Shown: positions 27,038-34,553, counted from the first letter of the stretch. The stretch: DNA of 37,523 nt from Desulfobacterales bacterium (GCA_029211065.1 JARGFK010000039.1:1-37523), one strand, 5' to 3'. The notes: a model not told the origin generated them from the sequence alone. Numbers and translations: made by a program.

Positions 27038-27238
27038 TTAAGCTCTTTTAACGTTTTTTGCTTCGGGTCCCCGGTCGCTTTCGTTTACTTCGAAACTGAC
27101 CTTGTCTCCTTCCGCCAGTGTCCTGAAGCCGGTCATATCAATGGATGAATGGTGAACAAACAAGTCTTTGCCATCTTCCCATTCAATAAATCCATACCCT
27201 TTTCTGTCGTTAAACCATTTTACGATTCCTTCCGCCAT
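27038..27238 (-). CDS. Cold-shock domain protein
   Basis: The 66-residue protein is a single cold-shock (OB-fold) domain that binds single-stranded RNA and DNA. It has the RNP1 motif KGYGFIEW and the RNP2 motif DLFVHHS, plus the usual beginning [14 protein letters not shown]. The conserved Phe of RNP1 is kept, but the position after the Ile is Glu-Trp, a variant often seen outside enterobacteria. AAGGAGG sits eight bases before the ATG. It is monocistronic, with its own terminator. A hairpin with a T8 tract upstream on the same strand (27313-27340) separates it from any transcript starting further right. Confidence 0.96.
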   Translation of the reverse strand: MAEGIVKWFNDRKGYGFIEWEDGKDLFVHHSSIDMTGFRTLAEGDKVSFEVNESDRGPEAKNVKRA

Positions 27239-27309
27239 AACGCTGACCTCCTTCGTAAATTAACCATCAGTTATCAGTTTTCCGTTTCCGGGGCGCCATA
27301 ACCCCCTGG

Positions 27310-27531
27310 CCGAAAAAAAACCCGACCAATTGGACGGGTTCGTATTTAACATAAATGAATGGGCCCAGCAGTGCGGGAAAAGGCCCCATACAATCTATCA
27401 ACGATTCAAAGTGTATAACGGATGCAGGCGGTGTCAGTCTTTTAGCCGGAATATGTGTCAATGGGTAAGCCAAACTTTAAATAATACCTGGGTAAGTCCG
27501 ATGCTGTTCCAACCAGTAAAATTTATTATAA
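27310..27531 (-). ncRNA. Candidate small RNA, about 220 nt, with promoter and terminator
   Basis: On the minus strand, TTGACT (27561-27566), a 17-bp spacer and TATTGT (27538-27543) form a good sigma-70-type promoter. A hairpin (AACCCG-CC / GG-CGGGTT, 27319-27340) with eight T residues (27313-27320) ends the transcript about 220 nt later, well before the cold-shock gene. A TTG-initiated frame (27473 to 27267) crosses the terminator, so it would not be contained in this RNA. The RNA does not resemble 6S, tmRNA or SRP RNA. It could instead be an attenuated leader of the cold-shock gene. Confidence 0.4.
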
Positions 27532-27536
27532 TGTAC

Positions 27537-27566
27537 TACAATATTGTAAGATTTTGCATCAGTCAA
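27537..27566 (-). promoter_or_regulatory. Promoter for the candidate small RNA with an overlapping palindrome
   Basis: The -35 TTGACT and -10 TATTGT are 17 bp apart on the minus strand. The -10 overlaps a perfect palindrome TACAATATTGTA (27537-27548), which has the same half-site as the two palindromes at 24689-24727 and would be well placed for repression. Confidence 0.45.
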
Positions 27567-27738
27567 GAAAAAAATATACAACGTCCAAATACCCGGGCAT
27601 CCGGCCGGTTGAAGATACAACGCCCTTCAGGCGCTTTTCCCAAAATATATTCAGGCCTTTATTAAAATTGAATTCCGCTCTATAATGAAACATTTTTTTA
27701 AAGGCCTCATCATTACGGACGGCCGCTGGAGTTCATCC
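27567..27738. other. Intergenic region upstream of the small hypothetical gene
   Basis: No further gene or clear promoter was seen. A frame from 27685 that adds 18 residues to the next gene has no ribosome-binding site. Confidence 0.4.
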
Positions 27739-28008
27739 ATGCAGATCCGCGTTGATTGCTATGCCGGTTATCGCGGCGAAGAGACGCCGCGCAGATTTTG
27801 GCTGGGATCACGAAAGATTGTAGTGAGAGAAATTCAAGATCGCTGGATTGCCCCGGACCACCGGTACTATAAGCTGGTGGGTGAGGATGATGCCGTGTAT
27901 ATTATCCGGCACGATATGGTATCCTTGGACTGGGAACTGATATTTTATCAAAAAGCCGGGGTTCCCTTTGTTGTGCGAGGCCCGTCAGGAAAATTAGGCG
28001 ATTCCTGA
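27739..28008 (+). CDS. Conserved hypothetical protein, 89 residues
   Basis: The preferred start is the ATG at 27739 (MQIRVDCYAGYRGEE), preceded by GGAG at seven bases; an ATG at 27685 in the same frame has no such site. The protein is small, soluble and strand-rich, with CYAGYRGEETPRRFWLG, then a middle segment DRWIAPDHRYYKLVGEDDAVYIIRHD. The last part, DWELIFYQKAG, looks like the end of a small barrel. I associate this pattern with an uncharacterised family in Desulfobacterota and cannot give a function. The stop TGA shares its last base with an ATG of the next frame, so coupling with the permease gene is possible. Confidence 0.75.
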   Translation: MQIRVDCYAGYRGEETPRRFWLGSRKIVVREIQDRWIAPDHRYYKLVGEDDAVYIIRHDMVSLDWELIFYQKAGVPFVVRGPSGKLGDS

Positions 28009-28046
28009 TGCAGGCCGGGACCAGCCGGATAGATGGGTGCGATTCC

Positions 28047-28385
28047 ATGTTGACTTACATTGCTGTTGGGTTTGTTCTGTTTCTGGCCGGCTTTATCCAG
28101 GGACTTTCCGGGTTTGGCGCGATCCTTATGTCGCTTCCGCTGCTGGCGGTCTTCCTGGATATTAAAACCGTTATTCCCCTGGCGGCCCTGGCGGCCCAGG
28201 CCATCACGCTGATGATATTAAACCAGTTAAAGCATCATCTTGATTGGAAAAAAATTCTGCCGCTGCTGTTTTTAGGAACGTATATCGGCGGCCGTTTCTA
28301 CGGCAGGATCGATGAGATCCTCTACCGTCGCATCATGATGGTTTTGCTGGCCGGCCTGGGTGTTTTAATGATCGTCCGGGCATAG
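28047..28385 (+). pseudogene. TauE/SafE (TSUP) family permease with internal deletion
   Basis: The frame gives only 112 residues from the ATG at 28047 (or 125 from 28008), against about 240-260 for the family. The first part is a normal TSUP N-terminus: FVLFLAGFIQGLSGFGAILMSLPLLAVFLDIKTVIPLAALAAQ, then LKHHLDWKKILPLL. It then continues directly with LGTYIGGRFYGRIDEILYRRIMMVLLAGLGVLMIV, which belongs to the C-terminal repeat. The middle of about 130 residues, including the second conserved G-x-G-A-S-G-P segment, is absent while the frame is kept. The joint lies at CTGCTG (28263-28268). The product would have about four helices and is unlikely to work as the usual sulphur-compound or anion exporter. 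A natural half-size protein is possible but less likely. Confidence 0.7.
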
Positions 28386-28416
28386 TTCGCTTCGCCGTTA
28401 TAGAATTAAAGAGTTA

Positions 28417-28445
28417 TTGACAATTCCCGGCAAAAAGAATAGAAA
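28417..28445 (+). promoter_or_regulatory. Weak promoter candidate upstream of the UspA-like gene
   Basis: TTGACA (28417-28422), a 17-bp spacer and TAGAAA (28440-28445) lie 150 bp before the UspA-like start. The -35 is perfect, but the -10 is poor. Confidence 0.3.
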
Positions 28446-28596
28446 AATAAATATCAGTTTTCCTTCACCAGAGCTGCCGTCTCTCAACATGCTCCTGTTT
28501 TTTTGTGACGCCGACTTCTTGCGCTGATCTCTTCCGATCGTTCACATCGTAATGACAACCGTTTATTAGTCAGGGGTGATTGGAAAGGAGGGCATC

Positions 28597-29061
28597 ATGG
28601 CGAATCAAAAGATTTTGCTGCCGTACAATTTTATGGATATGGACAAAAAGGCCGTAGAATTTGCGGTAAAAACATTCGGGAGTGCTAAGGACTGCAACAT
28701 CACCTTGTTTCATATCTATACACCGCTTCCCAAAGTCGAAACCGATTCAAGCACTGTAATGGGCCGGCTGTCGGCCAGCATGCAGTTTTTGTCCCGACAG
28801 CAACGCGAAAAAGAAGACTCCCTTATAGAGGTCATGGCGAATCTGCAGGATAGGGGGTTTGCCGAGGAGCAGTTGGCCTATATTTTCAAGTCTCGCTCCA
28901 GGCCTCTGGCAGATGAAATCATCGATACGGCGACTGGGGGAAGATTTGATGTCGTCATCCTGAGCTGCCGGCCGTATCGCATTACGCGGCTGTTCATCCA
29001 GAGCGTTCATAATAAGGTTGTCACCGCCTTAAAGGATGTTGCCGTATGTATCGTCACCTGA
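28597..29061 (+). CDS. Universal stress protein (UspA-like) without ATP-binding motif
   Basis: The start at 28597 has an excellent AAAGGAGGGC upstream, giving 154 residues. The N-terminus KILLPYNFMDMDKKAVEFAVKTFGSAKDCNITLFHIYTP and the strand DVVILSC match the Usp alpha/beta fold. In ATP-binding Usp proteins the last part has G-x2-G-x9-G-(S/T). Here the same region reads CRPYRITRLFIQSVHNKVVTAL with the glycines absent, so it should belong to the non-ATP-binding group like E. coli UspA. It precedes a GAF protein and a receiver-cyclase on the same strand. The spacing (70 bp to the GAF gene) allows co-transcription. Confidence 0.88.
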   Translation: MANQKILLPYNFMDMDKKAVEFAVKTFGSAKDCNITLFHIYTPLPKVETDSSTVMGRLSASMQFLSRQQREKEDSLIEVMANLQDRGFAEEQLAYIFKSRSRPLADEIIDTATGGRFDVVILSCRPYRITRLFIQSVHNKVVTALKDVAVCIVT

Positions 29062-29131
29062 ACGGGCGTGGGCTTTACGCCCAACAAATAACCGCTTAAC
29101 CAAGGAATACAATTTCCACAAGGAGGAAAAA

Positions 29132-29686
29132 ATGAACAAAGAAGACAGGATCGATGTGGAAATTTTTAAAATTGTCAGCAAATCAATTGCAGCGTCCGAC
29201 AACCTGGAACTGATGACCGGTCATTTAAGCCAGTTGCTGGTGGCGGCGCTGGAAATAAAGGGGTGCGCCATATTTGCCCTCAATCCCGTGACCAAGGAGC
29301 TGGAAACGCTTGCCAGTTTCGGTTTGAGTGCGGGGTATCTTTCAAAAGGACCCCTGTTGGCGGATAAAAGTATTGCCGCCGCACTTGAGGGAAAACCGGT
29401 CATTATCGGGGACACCCGCGCGGACAATCGCCTGCAGTACCCCAAGGAAGCAGCCAAAGAAGGTGTTTCCGCCATCCTGTCGATCCCGATTATGTTTTCA
29501 GGGGAGATCTTGGGGGTATTGAGGCTGTACCATCATGCGGTGTGGGCAATTTCAGAGCGGGATATCGATTCACTGCTTGTGCTGGCCGAACATATCGGTC
29601 TTTCCCTAAGATATACCCGGCTGTTAAATTCACTGCAAACCATCAAGGAAGTCATCAGGGACCTGCCGCTGGAACTCCCGGTTTAG
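29132..29686 (+). CDS. GAF domain protein
   Basis: Start at 29132 (MNKEDRIDVEIFKIV), with AGGAGGAAAAA directly before; a frame from 29036 would overlap the previous gene and lacks a site. The 184 residues are one GAF domain (about 20-165) with ALEIKGCAIFALNPVTKELETLASFGLS, GDTRADNRLQYPKEAAKEGVSAILSIPI and GEILGVLRLYHH. There is no output domain, so it probably acts by binding a partner, perhaps the receiver-cyclase encoded next or the Usp-like protein. The ligand is unknown; the single Cys in GCAIFA is not enough to argue for NO or heme binding. Confidence 0.9.
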   Translation: MNKEDRIDVEIFKIVSKSIAASDNLELMTGHLSQLLVAALEIKGCAIFALNPVTKELETLASFGLSAGYLSKGPLLADKSIAAALEGKPVIIGDTRADNRLQYPKEAAKEGVSAILSIPIMFSGEILGVLRLYHHAVWAISERDIDSLLVLAEHIGLSLRYTRLLNSLQTIKEVIRDLPLELPV

Positions 29687-30019
29687 TCCTTCGGTAAATA
29701 AATACAATACGGATTTAATTAGGGGCGGGGAGTTTTTCAAATGTTGTCTTGTCCGCCCGGGGAGAGCCCCCTGCCCATGGACGCCTTCGCCATGCTGTTC
29801 GGGTGGAAAATCCAACATAATAACGGCCCAAGCCTGCCGATGACATTTCATCGGCATTTTATTTGACAATCGGGCCATTAAATTTTATAACGCGTATGAA
29901 TTTATTAAATATACCGGTTTAACTGGTGCATTTAAACGGAGAGCAACACCGATGCGAGTGATGATGAAATAAGGGCCGGTGGCTGTGTCTCGTCGTATCC
30001 AAGAAACGGTTTGCCTGCC
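29687..30019. other. Intergenic region with a terminator-like hairpin
   Basis: No gene is evident. A GC-rich patch (29722-29800) holds small inverted segments. A 41-codon ATG frame from 29740 has no ribosome-binding site. The one clear structure is the hairpin at 29835-29864. Confidence 0.5.
29835..29864 (+). terminator. Intrinsic terminator-like hairpin after the GAF gene
   Basis: The stem TGCCGATG / CATCGGCA with a 6-nt loop is followed by TTTTATTT. It lies about 150 bases after the GAF stop codon and separates that gene from the receiver-cyclase. Confidence 0.75.
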
Positions 30020-31090
30020 ATGGGAAATAAACCCAATCCATTTTCAATCCTGGTGGTTGATGACGTCAATGTCGACCGCGAAATTCTCAAGGGGCTGTTG
30101 ACTCGGGAAAATTATCAGGTCCATCTGGCCGAAGACGGTCTTAAGGCCCTTGAAGTGTTGCTGTGGGAGAAGGTTGATCTGGTCTTGCTGGACATCCTGA
30201 TGCCGCGTCTGGATGGTTACCAGTTCCTGGAAAAGATTAAATCCGATGCGAATCTGAAGCACATTCCCGTGATCATGATTTCATCGGTGGAAGAGATCAA
30301 CAGCGTTATCCGCTGTATTAAGCTGGGGGCAGAGGACTACCTGACAAAACCCTTCAATCGGGTGCTTTTAAAAGTCCGCATTGAAAAATGCCTGGAGAAA
30401 AAACAGCAGCGGGACCAGGAGCAACGCGTCTTGGCGGTATTGCAGAAAGATCAGGAACAATCAGAAAATCTTCTGCTGAATATTTTCCCTAAATCCATTG
30501 CGGAGCGGTTGAAAAAGGGCCAGCGGATCATTGTTGAGCATTTTACCGATGTAACCGTAATGTTTGCCGATATCGTTGGGTTTACCCAACTGTCCGCCCA
30601 GATGGACCCCCAGGAACTGATTGAATTTCTCAATGAAATCTTTTCCAAATTTGACCAGTTGGCCCATACCCATGGTCTGGAAAAAATCAAAACCATCGGC
30701 GATTCTTACATGGTCGTGGGCGGAATTCCCGATCCGGACGAAAACCACGCTCTGTCCATTGCTGAAATGGCACTGGATATCATGGAGGTCATGGGCAGGG
30801 TAAAAACTAAAATCGGCGACACGGCAACTGTAAGGATCGGCATCAATACCGGTCCGGTGAGGGTCGGTGTGATCGGCACCAGCAAATTCAGTTATGACCT
30901 GTGGGGGGATACCGTGAACATTGCCAGCCGCATGGAATCCCAGGGGCTGCCCGGCGTCATCCAGGTAAGCGAATCCACCTACGACCATTTGCGGGAGCAC
31001 TATTTGTTTGAAGAGCGTAAGGATCAGCCGCATTTTAAGGGTAAAGGTAAAATGTCGACGTACCTGCTGACCGGCCGAAAGGAAGTTTAG
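30020..31090 (+). CDS. Receiver domain-class III adenylate cyclase
   Basis: The 356-residue protein (start ATG at 30020) has an N-terminal receiver: ILVVDDVNVDREI, phospho-acceptor Asp in LVLLDILMPRLDGY and Lys in YLTKPFN. A helical linker rich in Gln and Glu (about 130-165) leads to a class III nucleotide cyclase domain. The two metal-binding Asp are in VTVMFADIVGFTQLS and TIGDSYMVVGG. The Lys of LEKIKTIGDSY and the Asp of DLWGDTVNIASRM correspond to the adenine-specifying residues, and the Asn/Arg of VNIASRM are the transition-state residues. It is therefore a phosphorylation-controlled adenylate cyclase without a membrane anchor. Its cognate kinase is unknown; the hybrid kinase at 19757 is one candidate. 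The cyclic-nucleotide-binding protein at 1864-2352 is a possible reader. Confidence 0.93.
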   Translation: MGNKPNPFSILVVDDVNVDREILKGLLTRENYQVHLAEDGLKALEVLLWEKVDLVLLDILMPRLDGYQFLEKIKSDANLKHIPVIMISSVEEINSVIRCIKLGAEDYLTKPFNRVLLKVRIEKCLEKKQQRDQEQRVLAVLQKDQEQSENLLLNIFPKSIAERLKKGQRIIVEHFTDVTVMFADIVGFTQLSAQMDPQELIEFLNEIFSKFDQLAHTHGLEKIKTIGDSYMVVGGIPDPDENHALSIAEMALDIMEVMGRVKTKIGDTATVRIGINTGPVRVGVIGTSKFSYDLWGDTVNIASRMESQGLPGVIQVSESTYDHLREHYLFEERKDQPHFKGKGKMSTYLLTGRKEV

Positions 31091-31242
31091 ACCCCATCTC
31101 AAAAACAGATCCGGCGTCCGATGACTGCGGTATTCCGCTTATAAGCGGGATGCATTGCCGAGCCTGGCTGCGTTACAAACAGATGCGACGTCCCGTCGAA
31201 GGCGGTGCCCCCGGACCCCGTCTGTATATTTTAGATGGGGCC
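31090..31242. repeat. 153-bp intergenic palindromic element
   Basis: The arms GACCCCATCTCAAAAACAGA (31090-31109) and TCTGTATATTTTAGATGGGG (31221-31240, followed by CC) are imperfect inverted repeats. A perfect inner palindrome CCGCTTATAAGCGG lies at 31135-31148. The left arm begins on the last base of the cyclase stop codon. The whole may fold into one long hairpin; it looks like a dispersed repeat or a MITE. Confidence 0.6.
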
Positions 31243-31274
31243 TGTCATTACCCAATCGTTTTCCGTGCTTATCC

Positions 31275-31766
31275 ATGAAGTTATATGACTGGCTTAAAAG
31301 ATACGCCCCGGTTTTAACCGGTATCGCCATTACCCTGCTGGTACTGAAGGGATGTGCCGGATTGGGAAAGCGGTTGGAGCCTCCCCGCATCAGCCTTGTC
31401 CGAATTCAGGTGCAGCAGGCGACCCTGTTTGAAACAGTCTTAAAAATAGACCTTCGGGTTTACAATGCCAATGATGTGCCGCTGACGGTCAGGGGGGTAG
31501 ACTGCCAATTAAAACTGCAGGGAAAAGACTTTGCAACCGGCGTTTCAAATGAAAGGACCATTGTTCCGGCGTTTGGAACGGGGGTTATCCCCATGATGGT
31601 GTATTCATCCGTTCTGGATGTCGTTAAGGGGTTGCTGACGCTTCCCATGGACGAGAAGCTTGAATATGCCCTCACCGGCCGGGTCCATCTTGAGGGAGGG
31701 ACGCTCATGCCCGCATCCGTTTCATTCAAATCCGAAGGCAGACTGTCGTTGAAAGCGTTAAATTGA
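31275..31766 (+). CDS. LEA14/WHy-like lipoprotein
   Basis: Start at the ATG at 31275 (MKLYDWLKRY); the longer frame from 31155 runs through the repeat element and is not coding. The 163 residues begin with a basic, then hydrophobic signal (PVLTGIAITLLVLKGC) whose Cys at residue 25 would be lipidated, although Lys before Gly-Cys is unusual for a lipobox. The rest is a LEA2/WHy-type beta-sandwich: PPRISLVRIQVQQATLFETVLKIDLRVYNANDVPLTVRGVDCQLKLQGKDFATGVS. The stretch VFNP-like at VYNANDVPL is the diagnostic part. Such proteins are linked to desiccation or envelope stress, with no defined biochemical activity. Confidence 0.85.
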   Translation: MKLYDWLKRYAPVLTGIAITLLVLKGCAGLGKRLEPPRISLVRIQVQQATLFETVLKIDLRVYNANDVPLTVRGVDCQLKLQGKDFATGVSNERTIVPAFGTGVIPMMVYSSVLDVVKGLLTLPMDEKLEYALTGRVHLEGGTLMPASVSFKSEGRLSLKALN

Positions 31767-31805
31767 ACTTAGAAAACCTGGTTTAATATGATGCGGAAAG
31801 GCAGG

Positions 31806-32081
31806 CTAATCCGTTTCTTCGGTTTCCTCGCTTTCATCGCTCTGTTCTTCCGTGCCTTCTTTGAGGGCTTCATCCTCGAGGGTTTTGTCAAAAAGGGTGA
31901 GTTTTTCAGGAAATGGTTTCAGATAGGTTTCGATGTGGTGGCGTGCCAGTGTTTCACCGCCAAGGGCCAGAAACATCAGGGTCGTTTTTTTGAAATCCGG
32001 ATCATTTTGGTTTTCAACCGGCGCAGACTTTGAAATGCGTTCAAAGGTTTTTTCAAATTCTTCAGGGGTCGGCCGTTTCAT
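31806..32081 (-). CDS. Small acidic hypothetical protein
   Basis: The 91-residue product MKRPTPEEFEKTFERISK... ends in a strongly acidic tail (EGTEEQSDESEETEETD). The middle KKTTLMFLALGGETLARHHIETYLKPFP could form two helices. It is convergent with the lipoprotein gene (39 bp between stops). AGGAG lies about 12 bases before the ATG, a rather long distance. No family is recognised. The amphipathic composition and the clean frame make it more likely real than not. Confidence 0.6.
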   Translation of the reverse strand: MKRPTPEEFEKTFERISKSAPVENQNDPDFKKTTLMFLALGGETLARHHIETYLKPFPEKLTLFDKTLEDEALKEGTEEQSDESEETEETD

Positions 32082-32213
32082 GAATGATATTGTCTCCTAT
32101 TTTTTAGTCTTGATTGAGCGGGAACATGTTAAGTATTCAATGATAAATGTAAAGGGTTTGGTCAAGCAAAATCTTTAAAAAAGTTTAATTCCATTATCCC
32201 GAGGGAGGAAGCC

Positions 32214-33184
32214 ATGCAGGAATTTGAACTGATGCAGTCCGCCGAAAAACTGGTCCGGGACGTGATCGGGGTCGTTCGCACAGACCACGTGCTGGTGGTA
32301 ACGGATGCGGCCAAATACCCGGTGGGTAAAGTGTTTGCGCTGGTGTGCCGGGCGCTGGGGGCTGAAACCGTGGTCGCCCTGATGCCGATGACGGGGGAGC
32401 ACGGCAGCGAACCCCCGCGGACGATCGGAGCGGCCATGAAGACGGCCGATGTTGTTTTTGCGCCCACCACCCATGCCATTACCCATACCCAGGCCCGGCT
32501 GGATGCTTTTGCCGCCGGCGCCAAAGTGGTCATTCTAAGGGGCGTTACCGAGGACATGATGATCAAGGGGGCCATGACGGTCGATTTTAAAGCCCTGAAG
32601 GTGCGGACGGAAAAACTAAAGGAAAAATTGACCCGGGCCGACCAGGTTACGGTAACCTCAACCACGGGGACCGATATCACTTTCAGTGTCGCCGGCGCAA
32701 AGCCTTTTCGCTGGACGGTTATTATCATGACGACTACGGGTTTGCCGCCCTCCCCCCGGGCGAGGCGCCGACATGCCCGGTAGAGGGCAGCGCCAACGGA
32801 ACCCTGGTGTTTGACTATTCCATGGATGGCATCGGGCGTTTGAGCGAACCCCTCAAGCTGCTGGTCAAGAACGGGCAGGTGGTGTCCCTCAGCGGCGGCA
32901 GCGAGGAAGTCCATTTTATCGAACAGATATTTAAAAGAGATCCCTCCGCCCGGAACCTGGCCGAATTTGCCATCGGCACCAACCCCAACGCCCGGTTGAT
33001 CGGCAATCTGGCCGAGGATAAAAAGCTGATGGGCACGGTGCATTTTGCCATTGGCGACAACAAGTCCCTGGGGGGCGTTGTGGAAAGCAGCGTGCATCTG
33101 GACGGGTTGATGCTGAAGCCGACGGTGACGGCGGATAAGGAGATTCTGGTAAAAGCGGGGGAGATTACAGCTGAATCATCTTAA
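32214..33184 (+). pseudogene. M29/NicX-like aminopeptidase, frameshifted
   Basis: The gene starts at 32214 with GGGAGGAAGCC upstream. Its first 170 codons match the leucyl-aminopeptidase-like M29 / NicX family (VLVVTDAAKYPVGKVFALVCRALGAETVVALMP, ADVVFAPTTHAITHTQARLDAFAAGAKV). Near the TTTT at 32705-32708 the frame breaks. In the next frame the protein continues SLDGYYHDDYGFAALPPGEAP, then GTLVFDYSMDGIGRL, and reaches the motifs LAEFAIGTNPNARLIGNLAEDKKLMGTVHFAIGDNKSLGGVVESSVHLDG, where the metal ligands of this family lie, to a stop at 33184. One missing base explains it, either a real mutation or a homopolymer error. The first reading frame alone ends at a TAG at 32781-32783. The substrate is unknown; members hydrolyse peptides or oxidise hydroxypyridines. 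Confidence 0.85.
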
Positions 33185-33211
33185 GAACAGTTGATGACCG
33201 GAAAGAAAAAT

Positions 33212-34447
33212 ATGTATCAACGCTGGATCATATTCATTATCTCAACGAGCCTGTTTCTGGTGTCCCAGTTCTACCGGGCGTCCAACGCGGTAATCGCCCC
33301 CCTGTTGATCCGGGATTTGTCTCTTGATACCGAAGAGCTGGGCCTGATGACCGCCTCTTTTTTTTATGCCTTTGCATTGACCCAGATCCCCGTGGGCATC
33401 CTGCTGGACCGGGTCGGCCCCCGGCGCACAATGACCGTTCTTTCGCTGGTCGCCGTTCTAGGGGCGGTCATCTTCGCCTGGGCGGAGTCGTTTTCCGCCG
33501 GCATCATCGGGCGGGTATTGCTGGGAATCGGCATGGCCTGCAATCTCATGGGAACATTAAAGCTGCTGACCACATGGTTCGGGCCGGCCACCTTCGCCAC
33601 CCTCTCCGGCATCGTGATTTCAATCGGGACCCTGGGAAACATGGTGGCCGCCACCCCGCTGGTTCTGCTGGTTCAGCAAATGGGCTGGCGCATGACTTTT
33701 ACGCTGATCGCCGGCATGAATTTGATTCAGGTTGTCATATTTTACGCGGTGGTACGGGACAAGCCCTCTGAGGGCACCATCCCCTCCCGGTCGTCCGGTT
33801 CGGTGCGAAACTTTCAGGATGTCCTTGCCGGCCTGCGGTTCCTTTTGGCTAAAAAGGACTACTGGTTCATTTCCTGCGGGGCCTTTTTTCGATACGGGGT
33901 GTTTGCCGCCGTCCAGACGCTGTGGGCCGGACCCTATCTCATCAATGCCATGGGTCTTTCGCCGCTGGCAGCCGGCAATCTGATTTTTCTGATTAATATC
34001 GCCCTGGTTATCGGCGGCCCCACCTGGGGGAGCTTGTCGGACCGGGTTTTAAAAACCCGCAAAGGCGTTATGACGGGGAGTTTGGTGCTTCTTTCCGGAT
34101 CGATTCTGGCCATTGCCCTGCTGCCCAAAGGGGCCGGTCTGCCGATTCTGGCCTTTTTGTTTTTCTGCTTTGGTTTTTCCGCTGCGACCGCCAACGTTAT
34201 GTTTGCCCACATCAAGGACCTCATGCCCCTGGAACTGGCCGGGGTGGCCCTGACCAGCATCAACTTTTTTACCATGCTGGGGGCGGCGGTTTTTTCCCAC
34301 GGCATCGGCAGTCTCATGCTGCGCTTCTACCCGGGGGCGGCCCTGGGAATCAGCGCCTTTAGAAGCGCTTTCCTGCTGTGCGCTGCAACGCTTCTGGTGG
34401 CCGCTTTTTTATATCACTTTACCCGGGATGCAGGCAGCGGCAAATAG
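33212..34447 (+). CDS. Major facilitator superfamily transporter
   Basis: The frame opens at 33191 (TTG) and 33194 (ATG). I prefer the ATG at 33212 (MYQRWIIF), with GGAAAG upstream, giving 411 residues. Twelve membrane helices are expected. The loop after helix 2 carries the MFS motif A (GILLDRVGPRRTM), with a second version GSLSDRVLKTRKGV between helices 8 and 9. Other parts resemble nitrate/phthalate or oxalate-type MFS members (FYRASNAVIAPLLIRDLSLDTEELGLMTASFFYAFALTQIPVG), but the substrate cannot be given. It begins shortly after the aminopeptidase and could share a transcript with it. Confidence 0.93.
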   Translation: MYQRWIIFIISTSLFLVSQFYRASNAVIAPLLIRDLSLDTEELGLMTASFFYAFALTQIPVGILLDRVGPRRTMTVLSLVAVLGAVIFAWAESFSAGIIGRVLLGIGMACNLMGTLKLLTTWFGPATFATLSGIVISIGTLGNMVAATPLVLLVQQMGWRMTFTLIAGMNLIQVVIFYAVVRDKPSEGTIPSRSSGSVRNFQDVLAGLRFLLAKKDYWFISCGAFFRYGVFAAVQTLWAGPYLINAMGLSPLAAGNLIFLINIALVIGGPTWGSLSDRVLKTRKGVMTGSLVLLSGSILAIALLPKGAGLPILAFLFFCFGFSAATANVMFAHIKDLMPLELAGVALTSINFFTMLGAAVFSHGIGSLMLRFYPGAALGISAFRSAFLLCAATLLVAAFLYHFTRDAGSGK

Positions 34448-34451
34448 CAAA

Positions 34452-34479
34452 AAGGGAGAACCGCTTTCGGTCCTCCCTT
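34452..34479. terminator. Hairpin between the MFS transporter and the catalase
   Basis: The stem AAGGGAG-ACCG / CGGT-CTCCCTT with a 4-nt loop lies just after the MFS stop. Read on the minus strand it is followed by TTTTTGC, so it may act for the catalase transcript, or in both directions as both genes converge here. Confidence 0.7.
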
Positions 34480-34486
34480 CTTAGGT

Positions 34487-34546
34487 GGAAATCCCTCCGC
34501 CCCTCTTTGAAAAAGGGAGGCGGAGGGGGGATTTTGATAATAGCAA
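34487..34546. repeat. Palindromic GC-rich repeat
   Basis: AAATCCCTCCGCCCCTCTTT, a GAA loop, and AAAGGGAGGCGGAGGGGGGATTTT form a long imperfect hairpin. Repeats of this CCCTCCGCC type are widely dispersed in bacterial intergenic regions. It lies 8 bases beyond the catalase stop and could also serve as its terminator. Confidence 0.65.
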
Positions 34547-34553
34547 GAGAGTT

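Noticed and set aside
27310-27531. 6S RNA or tmRNA
   Set aside because: The candidate transcript does not show the long end-to-end pairing with a central bubble of 6S RNA, nor the tRNA-like ends of tmRNA.
29740-29865. A 41-codon plus-strand frame between the GAF gene and the cyclase
   Set aside because: It has no ribosome-binding site and ends inside the terminator hairpin.
32700-32712. Programmed -1 frameshift in the aminopeptidase
   Set aside because: CCTTTTC lacks a canonical X-XXY-YYZ slippery heptamer, and no downstream pseudoknot was evident. A mutation or sequence error is simpler.
32162-33097. A 311-codon minus-strand open frame
   Set aside because: It is antisense to the frameshifted aminopeptidase, whose two halves match a known family. 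No ribosome-binding site or family features were seen.
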